7,359 nt of DNA from Geoglobus sp. (lineage in GTDB: Archaea > Halobacteriota > Archaeoglobi > Archaeoglobales > Archaeoglobaceae), in contig WAJY01000126.1 in assembly GCA_015523645.1 (NCBI GenBank), positions 1 to 7,359 on the forward strand. The letters run 5' to 3'. The first letter of the stretch is position 1; every line of letters begins with the position of its first letter. The position numbers were made by a program, and so were the translations under genes. Of the stretch, positions 1 to 6,066 are shown piece by piece. Under the pieces are notes generated by a model, which was not told where the DNA came from, ran no database searches, and saw only the letters and a program-made list of their open reading frames with translations.

Positions 1-15
1 AAGGAAAGTTAAAAT

Positions 16-31
16 CGAAAGTTTTATATTT
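16..31 (+). promoter_or_regulatory. Archaeal BRE/TATA promoter upstream of the broken lipoprotein gene
   Basis: A purine-rich BRE-like element (CGAAAG) runs straight into TTTTATATT. The TATA centre is near position 26, so transcription should start near 52. That leaves a leader of about 25 bases before the ATG at 78. A G-rich ribosome-binding stretch (GGTG at 65-68, then a run of Gs) sits just before this ATG. The promoter and ribosome site look intact although the gene behind them is broken. Confidence 0.5.
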
Positions 32-77
32 TTGCATCTCTATTAACATCCCGATATTCATATCTGGTGTGGGGGGA

Positions 78-340
78 ATGAGAAAGAAGCTTGTTCTGGT
101 TTGCTTTGTGGTGGGATTAGTGATCTTGGCTGGATGCGTGCTTAATCAAGAGTCTTCTAAAACTTTCTATGGTCTGGAGTTCGAATTTTGCAGATGATCT
201 CCCTCAACATCATGTCAGGTGAAACTCAGTCACTCCCTCAGTCTCTGAAAAAAGACACGGAGATGTACCTATTCTGTCAAAGATTTAACAGAAGTGGGAA
301 AACAATAGTTACGGCGATTGTTCGAATGTATTTGTTCTAA
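78..340 (+). pseudogene. Small secreted lipoprotein gene, frameshifted
   Basis: The ATG at 78 opens a classic lipoprotein signal peptide: M-R-K-K, a hydrophobic stretch (residues 5-17), then the lipobox L-A-G-C with the lipidated cysteine at residue 20. The frame stops at 195-197 after only 39 residues, too short for a mature lipoprotein. A second frame, shifted by -1 at the TTTT near 186-189, stays open to the TAA at 338-340 and reads like protein (for example SLKKDTEMYLF and SGKTIVTAIVRMY). A short piece in the third frame (FADDLPQ, from 187) also continues the sense well, so more than one indel may have occurred. I do not recognise the family. It would be anchored outside the cell membrane if functional. 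An alternative is a genuine 39-residue lipopeptide, but the continuing open frame favours decay. Confidence 0.5.
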
Positions 341-369
341 AATAGGTAAGGCAAAAGATTTATAATATA

Positions 370-444
370 TGGGCCCGGAGGGATTTGAACCCTCGACCGC
401 CCGGTTATGAGCCGGGCGCTCTGACCTGGCTAAGCTACGGGCCC
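370..444 (-). tRNA. tRNA with anticodon CAU, probably tRNA-Ile2 (AUA-reading)
   Basis: The reverse strand folds into a full cloverleaf. It has a seven-pair acceptor stem GGGCCCG/CGGGCCC with discriminator A, a D-stem GCTT/GAGC, an anticodon stem CCCGG/CCGGG with loop CTCATAA, a T-stem GAGGG/CCCTC and T-loop TTCAAAT. It is 75 bases long with no intron and no encoded CCA. The anticodon is CAU. The three consecutive G-C pairs typical of initiator tRNA are absent from the anticodon stem, and position 1 is G, so it is not the initiator. The GC-rich GGGCC-start acceptor with A73 is what archaeal isoleucine tRNAs carry, and a separate elongator-type Met(CAU) tRNA is present at 3766-3838. I therefore infer tRNA-Ile2, whose C34 is converted to agmatidine by TiaS so that it reads AUA. 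Being a tRNA is near certain; Ile2 versus Met is less so. Confidence 0.95.
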
Positions 445-485
445 GTAAAGAGCATTTGCCGATGTTTTGCAAATTCTAGCTTTTG

Positions 486-495
486 AAATTTATTT
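486..495 (-). promoter_or_regulatory. Possible TATA box for the tRNA at 370-444
   Basis: On the minus strand this reads AAATAAATTT, centred about 46 bases upstream of the mature tRNA 5' end. Transcription would start about 20 bases before the tRNA, giving a short leader for RNase P to remove. The spacing is plausible but the match to the archaeal TATA consensus is only moderate. Confidence 0.3.
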
Positions 496-582
496 CATTG
501 CCATTCGAACTTTGATTATCCTTGTTCATTGCCTCTTGTTGATTTCAATTCTTTACCCTTCCCATCCGGATTTTAGCTTACA

Positions 583-711
583 TCAATCAACACCTTCTAT
601 GAGTTTATAAGGCTTATGTGCGAACACTCTCTCTGAAGTTTTACAAAAGCCAATATCGGGAATCTTTCCAACAAACCCTTTACCCAGAGCTTTTAAAACC
701 TTTGAAGTTGT
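583..711 (-). pseudogene. Orphan 42-codon reading-frame fragment downstream of copA
   Basis: On the minus strand one frame is open from just after a TAA at 712-714 to the TGA at 583-585. It has protein-like composition, including LKALGKGFVGKIPDIGFC and FAHKPYKLIEGVD. There is no ATG and no ribosome-binding site, and both flanks are closed by stops in the same frame. I therefore read it as a remnant of a larger coding sequence, or as chance. The rest of the spacer 445-742 shows only stop-rich frames on both strands and nothing else I can name. The family is not recognised; no function is proposed. Confidence 0.25.
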
Positions 712-742
712 TTAACTTTCCTGCTTTATTGTAATTGTTTCA

Positions 743-3205
743 TTAATTTCTCTTGATCGGTGGAACATAGTTTTTCATCAGCAGAGAGTTTGTTACCACG
801 CTCACACTGCTCATTGCCATTGCCAGTCCAGCCCATTCAGGTTTGAATACTATGCTAAAGAAGGGGTAAAGCATGCCGGCTGCTGCAGGAATGAGAATTG
901 TGTTGTAAATCATAGCCCAAAAAAGGTTCTGCTTTATCTTATTCAGAGTTTTCTCGCTCAGCTGTATAGCCGCAACAACATCCTTTAAATCATCCCTCAT
1001 AAGCACTATCTCTCCACTCTCAATTGCTATGTCTGTACCGCTTCCAATTGCTATGCCCAAATCCGCCTGAGCTAGAGCTGGAGCATCATTGATACCATCT
1101 CCAACAAATGCAACAATCTCCCTTTCTTTCTGAAGCTTCCTCACCTCTTCAGCCTTCTGGTTTGGAAGGACTTCGGCAATGACTGCATCTATCCCAAGCT
1201 TCTCGGCTATTGCTTTGGCTGTTCTCCAGTTGTCTCCTGTAATCATCGCAACCTTCTTACCCATTCTGTGAAGCTCTTCAATCGCATCTCTCGCAGATTC
1301 CTTGATCGTGTCAGCAATTCCTATCAAACCAACAATTTCTTTATTGTATGCAACAATAACAGCTGTTTTAGCCTCTCTTTCAAGGCTTTGTATCTTTTGT
1401 TCTATTTCCCTATCTATGCTAAGCCCATTTTCACTCATCAGTTTTCTGCTCCCAACCAAAATCCTGTTTCCATTTGAGTATGCAATAACACCTCTTCCTG
1501 AAAAAGTCTCAAATCTTTCAGGTTCTTCAAGCTCTATTTTCTCTTCCTTTGCCTTTTTAATTATAGCCTCAGCCAACGGATGCTCACTTCTCTTTTCAGC
1601 CACTCCCGCAAGTTTTAACACATCCCTCTCATTTCCATCCAGCGATATTATGTCGGTGACTTCAGGTAAACCCTTAGTCAAAGTTCCAGTTTTATCGAAA
1701 ACGACCGTGGTTACTTTCCTTGCAACCTCTAAAGCCTCTCCATTTTTTATAAGTATTCCCAGCTCTGCACCTTTACCCATTCCGACAGTTAAAGCTGTTG
1801 GAGTTGCCAAACCAAACGCACAGGGACACGCTATGACAAGAACGGCAACGAGGGTTGTGAAAGCAAAAAGAGCAGGATATCCAGCTATTAAATACCAGTA
1901 AGCAAATGAGAATATTGCGATTGCCAAAACGGCAGGTATGAAGTAGCTAACTATTCTGTCAGCCAACCTCTGAATCGGTGGTCTGCTTCCCATAGCCTCC
2001 TCAACCATCCTAATTATCTGAGCAAGAAGGGTATCGCTTCCAACTCTTGTTGCTCTGATCCTGAGTACGCTGTTCTTGTTAATGGTTCCTCCAACCACCT
2101 CATCATTCGGTTTTTTAAGATTAGGGAGAGGTTCACCAGTAATCATCGATTCATCAACATAACTCTCACCCTCAATAACAACTCCATCCACCGGGATTTT
2201 TTCTCCAGGCTTGACAATCACAACATCTCCAACCCTAACATCCTCAACAGGTACCTCTACCTCTTTAGACTCTCTCACAACGGTTGCAGTTTTTGCTTGG
2301 AGTCCAATCAGCTTCTTTATAGCCTCGCTCGTTTTTCCTTTTGCCATAGCCTCAAGAGTTCTTCCAAGAAGTAAAAAGGCTAGAAGGAGAACTGAAGTCT
2401 CGTAAAAAAGGTATTCTTCAGGAAGCAAGCCAAGCGTAGAGAGAACGCTTGCAAGATAGGCAGATCCAACACCCATCGAATACATAACATCCATGTTCAA
2501 GGTTCTGTGTCTGAGAGACCTAAAGGCTGCAGAGAACATGCCTTTACCCGAATAAAACATTACAGGCGTCGCGAGCATAAACTGAATGAGACTGCTGAAT
2601 GGAATCTCAGGGATTCCTGCATACTTTCCATACTGCATAACTAGGAGAACCGAGCCAATTAATGCAGCAAAGGAAAGTTTTTTCTTCATCTCCTTAACAT
2701 GCAAGTCCTCACTCTCTCTCAGCTCCTCTCCACTAACTCCAAGAAACTTGTATCCAACTTCCTCTACGGCATTCTTTATTTCATTCAGAGAAGTTACTTC
2801 TGGATCGAAAACGATCTTTGCACTCTCGGTTGCCAAATTGACTGAGACCTCCTTTACCCCTGCAAGCTCTCCAACCGCAACCTCAATTGTTCTTGCACAA
2901 GAGGCACAAGTCATCCCTCCAATTTTAACAACAACAGTTTCCAGATCTTCAGGTATCTTATACCCTATACCCTCTACAGCCCTCTTAATCTCCTCAGGTT
3001 TCACCTTATCTGGATCGACTCTGACAAAGAGCGATTCAGTTGCCAAGTTTACACTCACATCTTTTACACCTTCAAGCTGGGAAACTGCAGTCTCCACGTT
3101 TCTTACACACGATGCACACGTCATTCCTTTAACCCTGAATTTAAAAGATTCTTCTTTCACAATTTTATCTTCATTTTCAGATGATATATCTCTAATTATT
3201 AACAT
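743..3205 (-). CDS. copA: Cu(+)-exporting P1B-1-type ATPase with two N-terminal metal-binding domains
   Basis: A membrane pump of 820 residues that uses ATP to export Cu(+). Two heavy-metal-associated domains open the protein (about 22-84 and 92-155), each with GMTCASC (Cys30/33 and Cys100/103). Eight membrane helices follow at roughly 175-192, 202-219, 237-260, 266-285, 419-441, 446-470, 760-780 and 788-807. The actuator loop has TGEP (356-359). Ion-site residues are the CPC (460-462), Y767-N768 and M796-x-x-S-S, the combination typical of Cu(+)/Ag(+) pumps. Catalytic motifs are DKTGT (phosphorylated Asp504), HP (542-543), TGDN (656-659) and GDGIND (702-707). All catalytic residues are intact. 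The ATG at 3205 is the first possible start: an in-frame TAG lies six codons upstream. A weak GGATGAG lies about 14 bases upstream. No copper chaperone or regulator gene is adjacent. It stands alone between two tRNA genes. Confidence 0.97.
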   Translation of the reverse strand: MLIIRDISSENEDKIVKEESFKFRVKGMTCASCVRNVETAVSQLEGVKDVSVNLATESLFVRVDPDKVKPEEIKRAVEGIGYKIPEDLETVVVKIGGMTCASCARTIEVAVGELAGVKEVSVNLATESAKIVFDPEVTSLNEIKNAVEEVGYKFLGVSGEELRESEDLHVKEMKKKLSFAALIGSVLLVMQYGKYAGIPEIPFSSLIQFMLATPVMFYSGKGMFSAAFRSLRHRTLNMDVMYSMGVGSAYLASVLSTLGLLPEEYLFYETSVLLLAFLLLGRTLEAMAKGKTSEAIKKLIGLQAKTATVVRESKEVEVPVEDVRVGDVVIVKPGEKIPVDGVVIEGESYVDESMITGEPLPNLKKPNDEVVGGTINKNSVLRIRATRVGSDTLLAQIIRMVEEAMGSRPPIQRLADRIVSYFIPAVLAIAIFSFAYWYLIAGYPALFAFTTLVAVLVIACPCAFGLATPTALTVGMGKGAELGILIKNGEALEVARKVTTVVFDKTGTLTKGLPEVTDIISLDGNERDVLKLAGVAEKRSEHPLAEAIIKKAKEEKIELEEPERFETFSGRGVIAYSNGNRILVGSRKLMSENGLSIDREIEQKIQSLEREAKTAVIVAYNKEIVGLIGIADTIKESARDAIEELHRMGKKVAMITGDNWRTAKAIAEKLGIDAVIAEVLPNQKAEEVRKLQKEREIVAFVGDGINDAPALAQADLGIAIGSGTDIAIESGEIVLMRDDLKDVVAAIQLSEKTLNKIKQNLFWAMIYNTILIPAAAGMLYPFFSIVFKPEWAGLAMAMSSVSVVTNSLLMKNYVPPIKRN

Positions 3206-3258
3206 ACTGTTTAGCTCATCCTACCATTTCTGATGAATTGTTAATGCATTTCAAAGAG

Positions 3259-3275
3259 TTTGTGGAGATTTTGTG
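3259..3275. repeat. Direct repeat TTTGTG, 11 bases apart, near the predicted copA transcription start
   Basis: TTTGTG occurs at 3259-3264 and again at 3270-3275, one DNA helical turn apart; on the copA strand this reads CACAAA twice. It lies where transcription should begin if the TATA box at 3286-3299 is used. That position suits a repressor operator, possibly copper-responsive, but the repeat is short and no regulator gene is in the window. Confidence 0.25.
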
Positions 3276-3285
3276 ATTCTAACAG

Positions 3286-3299
3286 GATATTAAAAAATC
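3286..3299 (-). promoter_or_regulatory. Probable TATA box of copA
   Basis: The minus strand reads GATTTTTTAATATC about 80-95 bases upstream of the copA ATG. It is the best TATA-like match in the spacer. Use of it predicts a transcription start near 3265 and a leader of about 60 bases, unusually long for an archaeal message. Confidence 0.4.
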
Positions 3300-3306
3300 T
3301 GAGCGT

Positions 3307-3546
3307 ATGATTGTTGCAATGCTATGGCGAGATCTTTTCCCATAAAAGAATTTGAGAGTTGATTCAGGCTCATCAGTTCTCGGGCAACAACGATATACAG
3401 AAAGCTTCAAACAAAGCTTAAAGTTCTGTCTCAATGGAAGGTGCGAAGACTTCAGAGACATTCTTATCGCTGTATATCTATGGAGAACGATGGCATTTTA
3501 CAGGAAAGAGGCACTTTCAGATGGTGAAATGCTGAAAACTCTTTAA
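3307..3546 (+). pseudogene. Degenerate reading frames in the copA upstream spacer
   Basis: The spacer 3206-3765 (560 bases) has no convincing gene. On the plus strand a frame begins with ATG at 3307, stops at 3343-3345, then stays open from 3352 to the TAA at 3544-3546. Its stretch DILIAVYLWRTMAFYRKEALS reads like protein. A second plus frame is open over almost the same bases (IYRKLQTKLKVLSQWKVRRLQ). The simplest readings are a decayed gene or chance open frames. There is no clear promoter or ribosome site and the family is not recognised. The dense cysteine/arginine content of the alternative frames argues against a working gene. Bases 3547-3765 hold the hairpin described separately and otherwise nothing I can identify. 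Confidence 0.2.
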
Positions 3547-3595
3547 GAATGCAGAAAATGAATGATGGGAGATTCTTATCCATTGCCGATTCTCT

Positions 3596-3650
3596 GCTGA
3601 CCCTCTGACCATTGTCTTGTCTGAGAGTTCAGCCAGTTTCTGAGTTTTTT
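3596..3650 (+). other. Imperfect hairpin followed by a T-run in the copA-tRNA spacer
   Basis: GCTGA (3596-3600) pairs with TCAGC (3629-3633), and CTCT (3603-3606) pairs with AGAG (3624-3627). This makes nine pairs with a small 2/1 internal bulge and a 17-base loop. A run of six Ts follows at 3645-3650. It could be a plus-strand terminator remnant or part of a small RNA. Several CTGA (D-box-like) motifs lie in and around the stem and an ATGATGG lies upstream near 3563, but no complete C/D box arrangement can be drawn. Confidence 0.2.
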
Positions 3651-3765
3651 AAAATTACCCCAACAGGATAGGGTTTTCTTTCAACTCCAACCATGGCTGA
3701 AAAAAGCATATTGCTGTAGAGAGGAAATTGAAAATCATGGTTAGGTTTAGAACCAGAAGTAAACG

Positions 3766-3838
3766 TGCCGAGGGGGGGATTCGAACCCCCGACCTCCTGA
3801 TTATGAGTCAGGCGCCCCGCCAGCTAGGCTACCTCGGC
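3766..3838 (-). tRNA. Elongator tRNA-Met (anticodon CAU)
   Basis: The reverse strand folds as a cloverleaf of 73 bases. It has acceptor GCCGAGG/CCTCGGC with discriminator A, D-stem GCCT/GGGC, anticodon stem CCTGA/TCAGG with loop CTCATAA, T-stem GGGGG/CCCCC and T-loop TTCGAAT. No intron and no CCA are encoded. The anticodon stem lacks the three G-C pairs of initiator tRNA, and the GCC-start acceptor matches archaeal elongator tRNA-Met. It lies 45 bases downstream of hisH on the same strand, so read-through from hisH is possible, but a TATA-like element sits in that gap. Confidence 0.95.
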
Positions 3839-3861
3839 AGTTAACCAAAATCGCTAAAATA

Positions 3862-3879
3862 AGTTATTAAAATTTTTGG
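3862..3879 (-). promoter_or_regulatory. Probable BRE/TATA promoter of tRNA-Met
   Basis: On the minus strand CCAAAAA (BRE-like) leads into TTTTAATA, centred about 31 bases upstream of the mature tRNA 5' end. This predicts a leader of only a few bases. The element also falls within a loose inverted repeat CCAAAA...TTTTGG (3845-3879) between hisH and the tRNA. Confidence 0.45.
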
Positions 3880-3883
3880 AAGC

Positions 3884-4465
3884 TCAAAAACCCCTGACAA
3901 AATTTCTTAAAATTTTAAGCCCGTTTTTCCCGCTTTTTTCTGGATGGAATTGGACTCCTACGAAGTTATCCTTCGAAATAACAGAGGGGAACCTTATACC
4001 ATAGTTTGTGTAACCTATCACATATTCGCTAGAGGTTGTGTAGTAGTAGGAATGAACAAAGTAGAAATAATTGCTCTCTACTCCTTCGAAGAGCTCATGC
4101 TCCTCAAACTCAACCTTGTTCCAGCCCATATGGGGTATTTTGCCAACCCAATCTGGAAACCTAACAACCCTCCCCTCAATTACGTCAAGCCCCTCATGCA
4201 GTCCTCCCTCCTCGCTCACCGTTGCAAACAGCTGCATCCCAAGACAGATCCCTAAAACCGGGACATCTGTCTTTTTTATGTAGTCTGAGAATGGAGAGAT
4301 GTTCTTTATGGCTGTCTCGAACGCACCAACTCCCGGAAGAACAATAGCGTCTGCAGATTCTAATTCATCCAGATTTGAGGTTACGATAGCCTTTCCTCCT
4401 ACCTTTTCGATGCCCTTGCTTATGCTTTTGAGATTTCCAACTCCATAGTTTACAATTGCTATCAC
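3884..4465 (-). CDS. hisH: Imidazole glycerol phosphate synthase, glutaminase subunit HisH
   Basis: A class I glutamine amidotransferase of 193 residues, close to the usual length of about 200. It hydrolyses glutamine and passes ammonia to HisF, which makes imidazole glycerol phosphate for histidine synthesis. The nucleophile is Cys74 in GICLGMQ. The His174 and Glu176 pair is in QFHPEKS. PGVG (44-47) forms the oxyanion region, and IPHMGWN (110-116) is the HisH-specific motif at the HisF interface. The start is GTG at 4463-4465. It is the first possible start because an in-frame TGA lies two codons upstream, and the N-terminus MIAIVNYGVGNLKS is where the family begins. The ribosome site is weak (GTTGAGCT). 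hisF is not in the window; scattered his genes are common in archaea. Confidence 0.96.
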   Translation of the reverse strand: MIAIVNYGVGNLKSISKGIEKVGGKAIVTSNLDELESADAIVLPGVGAFETAIKNISPFSDYIKKTDVPVLGICLGMQLFATVSEEGGLHEGLDVIEGRVVRFPDWVGKIPHMGWNKVEFEEHELFEGVESNYFYFVHSYYYTTSSEYVIGYTNYGIRFPSVISKDNFVGVQFHPEKSGKNGLKILRNFVRGF

Positions 4466-4533
4466 AGCTCAACTTTACTGCTTTTGCTATTAAGATTTTT
4501 CATCTAGACTTAGGCTCGCTGAACTTACACCAA

Positions 4534-4545
4534 GTATTTAAATAG
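4534..4545 (+). promoter_or_regulatory. BRE/TATA promoter of the 104-residue gene
   Basis: CCAAG leads into TATTTAAATA, a near-perfect archaeal TATA box. The TATA core is self-complementary, but the purine-rich BRE-like flank lies on the plus-strand upstream side. It therefore should fire rightward, with a start near 4565 and a leader of about 30 bases. Weak use toward hisH cannot be excluded. Confidence 0.55.
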
Positions 4546-4595
4546 ATGGAAAAATCTCGCAAACAATAAATATTCCGAGGTTAAAAAACATTCGA

Positions 4596-4910
4596 ATGTC
4601 CACGCTGGAAAGTGAGGTATCGCAGGAAGCAGATGATGTATGTTCTTGCATATTTGAGAAGTTCAGTGTTGACAGTCTTATGAATCTTGTAAGAGAGAAC
4701 AAAGATGATGTATACATACTCCTCCACAAAGAGGATCGAGATTTTGTTGATATCTACATCGGCAAGAACAACAGAGATTTTGGAGAGTTCATTGCAATTC
4801 CACTTCCCAAAAGATTTGCTGTTCTCGAACCAGATAAAAACTATTTTGAGTTAACGCTGAGAGCCAATATCGCCATTGCATTGAAGGGAGAAAAGGACTT
4901 TCATCTCTGA
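4596..4910 (+). CDS. Uncharacterised small acidic protein (104 residues)
   Basis: I do not recognise this protein. It is 104 residues, probably cytoplasmic: there is no signal peptide or membrane helix, and acidic residues are abundant. A C-x-C pair (Cys16, Cys18) follows an acidic N-terminus. Alternating hydrophobic and charged residues in 37-70 (DDVYILLHKEDRDFVDIYIG, then FIAIPLP) suggest beta strands. The C-terminal part (77-97) has a short helix-like ANIAIALK. The ATG at 4596 follows a GAGG at 4577-4580, too far away for a strong ribosome site. A strong promoter, steady codon use and a T-rich stop region downstream support a real gene. It is divergent from hisH with 130 bases between, and convergent with ilvC. 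The context gives no functional clue. Confidence 0.7.
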   Translation: MSTLESEVSQEADDVCSCIFEKFSVDSLMNLVRENKDDVYILLHKEDRDFVDIYIGKNNRDFGEFIAIPLPKRFAVLEPDKNYFELTLRANIAIALKGEKDFHL

Positions 4911-4973
4911 TTGAGGTAATAAGTGGTTTGCTATAGCTTCGGATGGATGTATATATTTTGGTTTATCCTACCC

Positions 4974-4985
4974 ATTTTTACTTTT
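4974..4985 (+). terminator. T-rich terminator of the 104-residue gene
   Basis: ATTTTTACTTTT lies about 65 bases beyond the stop codon at 4908-4910. Archaeal RNA polymerase terminates at such T-runs without needing a hairpin. The call rests on position and composition only. Confidence 0.35.
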
Positions 4986-4997
4986 AGGCGAGTTGGA

Positions 4998-5075
4998 ATA
5001 AAAAGTCGCTCAAAAAGATGATGTGTTCTTGCATCAATCCACATCAATTCCTTTAAGCCATGGCATCATCTTTCT
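4998..5075 (-). terminator. Stem-loop and T-runs at the end of ilvC
   Basis: On the minus strand AGAAAGATGATG (5064-5075) can pair with CATCATCTTTTT (5012-5023): twelve positions including one G-U, with a 40-base loop that contains the ilvC stop codon at 5034-5036. The 3' arm itself ends in five Ts, and a second T-run (CTTTTTA) follows at 4999-5005. The T-runs alone are good archaeal termination signals. The stem could add to termination or protect the message end. Confidence 0.4.
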
Positions 5076-6038
5076 CAATTCCTTTCCGACCTTTTCAATC
5101 GGATGATTCCTTTCCATTTCAAGGAGCTTTGAAAAACTTGGTCTTCCAGCCATGTTTTCCAAAACCCATTCTCTTGCAAATTCTCCAGTCTGTATCTCCC
5201 GAAGGATCTTTTTCATCTCTTCTCTGACCGTTTCATTCACTATTCTTCTGCCCCTGGTCATTCCACCATACTTTGCCGTATCGCTGACAGAGTACCACAT
5301 CGCATATATTCCTCCCTCATATATCAGATCAACGATTAGCTTTAGCTCATGCAAAGCTTCAAAGTATGCAACCTCAGGCTGATATCCAGCTTCAACGAGG
5401 GTTTCAAATGTTGCCTTTATCAGTTCTGTAACCCCACCACAAAGATCCACTTGCTCACCAAAGAGGTCCGTTTCTGTTTCTTCCTTGAACGTCGTCTCTA
5501 TAACTCCAGCTCTTGTGCATCCAATGGCTTTGGAGTAAGAGAGAGCATATTCCAGCGCTTTTCCTGTAAAGTTCTGATGGACAGCAACTAATGCTGGAAC
5601 ACCCTTTCCCTCCTGATACATCCTCCTGACTATATGCCCGGGGCTTTTCGGAGCGACCATTGTAACATCAACATAGCTCGGTGGAATAATCTGGCTGTAA
5701 TGAATGTTGAATCCGTGTGCAAACATAAGCATGTCCCCTTCCTCAAGCTTGGAATGAATGTGTTTTTTATAAACCGGTGGCTGAACAGTATCGGGAATCA
5801 GCATCATTACTATGTCAGCCAACTCAGCTGCCTTTTCAACAGTTTTAACAACCAAACCATCATTTTCCGCCTTCTTCCAGCTCCTGCTACCCTCATAAAG
5901 ACCCACAACGACTTCAACCCCGCTGTCATTTAGATTAAGAGCATGGGCATGTCCCTGGCTTCCATATCCAATAACAGCAACAACCTTGTCCTTAAGAAGG
6001 TTTATATCAGCATCCTTCTCATAGAAAATCCTCGCCAT
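5034..6038 (-). CDS. ilvC: Ketol-acid reductoisomerase (class I)
   Basis: An enzyme of 334 residues, the normal class I length. It isomerises and reduces acetolactate or acetohydroxybutyrate, the second step of valine, leucine and isoleucine synthesis. It needs Mg2+ and a nicotinamide cofactor. The N-terminal Rossmann domain has GYGSQG (24-29) and the cofactor loop GLYEGSRSW (46-54). His108 is in AHGFNIHY, and PKSPGH lies at 130-135. The knotted helical domain supplies metal ligands Asp191 and Glu195 ([13 protein letters not shown]) and Glu227/Glu231 (FEALHELK), with SVSDTAKYG at 250-258. All catalytic residues are present. The loop has Tyr48 where many NADPH enzymes have Arg. The ATG at 6036-6038 gives the family N-terminus; no ribosome site precedes it. 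It lies 27 bases downstream of moaC on the same strand but has its own promoter. The ilvB/N and leu genes are not in the window. Confidence 0.98.
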   Translation of the reverse strand: MARIFYEKDADINLLKDKVVAVIGYGSQGHAHALNLNDSGVEVVVGLYEGSRSWKKAENDGLVVKTVEKAAELADIVMMLIPDTVQPPVYKKHIHSKLEEGDMLMFAHGFNIHYSQIIPPSYVDVTMVAPKSPGHIVRRMYQEGKGVPALVAVHQNFTGKALEYALSYSKAIGCTRAGVIETTFKEETETDLFGEQVDLCGGVTELIKATFETLVEAGYQPEVAYFEALHELKLIVDLIYEGGIYAMWYSVSDTAKYGGMTRGRRIVNETVREEMKKILREIQTGEFAREWVLENMAGRPSFSKLLEMERNHPIEKVGKELRKMMPWLKGIDVD

Positions 6039-6058
6039 GATCTAACTGGCAAAGAAAA

Positions 6059-6066
6059 ATTTAAAT
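6059..6066 (-). promoter_or_regulatory. TATA box of ilvC, at the moaC stop codon
   Basis: ATTTAAAT is centred 24-25 bases upstream of the ilvC ATG, the normal distance from TATA to transcription start. The message would therefore be leaderless or nearly so, which fits the lack of a ribosome-binding site. The box touches the first base of the moaC TAA stop complement (6066-6068). Confidence 0.5.

Noticed and set aside
351..368. A good plus-strand BRE/TATA-like stretch (AAAAGATTTATAATAT) pointing into the tRNA at 370-444, as if for an antisense RNA.
   Set aside because: On the tRNA strand the same bases form the AT-rich 3' trailer with a T-run that would end tRNA transcription. No plus-strand gene follows before copA, so the simpler reading is termination.
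269..472. A 67-codon minus-strand open frame across the tRNA.
   Set aside because: It runs through the tRNA-Ile2 gene and owes its composition to tRNA sequence.
703..720. Small palindrome AAGTT-aaac-AACTT just downstream of copA as a hairpin terminator.
   Set aside because: It has only five mostly A-T pairs, which would not be stable in a thermophile, and no clear T-run follows directly.
1302..1901. A 199-codon plus-strand open frame, and similar ones at 2586-3233 and 2211-2405.
   Set aside because: These are antisense shadows of copA, whose frame carries every catalytic motif of the family.
3281..3670. The 9-base word AACAGGATA occurs at 3281 and again near 3662, as if flanking a small element.
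   Set aside because: It is too short, has no matching terminal inverted repeats, and one copy lies within the copA promoter region. Chance is likely.
371..3838. The two tRNA genes as a direct repeat or attachment-site pair.
   Set aside because: Their similarity is limited to the parts shared by all CAU tRNAs. The acceptor, D and T stems differ, so they are not copies of one attachment site.
5634..5933. Plus-strand open frames over ilvC (5152-5382, 5349-5591, 5634-5933).
   Set aside because: They are antisense to a fully conserved IlvC frame and have no promoter or ribosome site.
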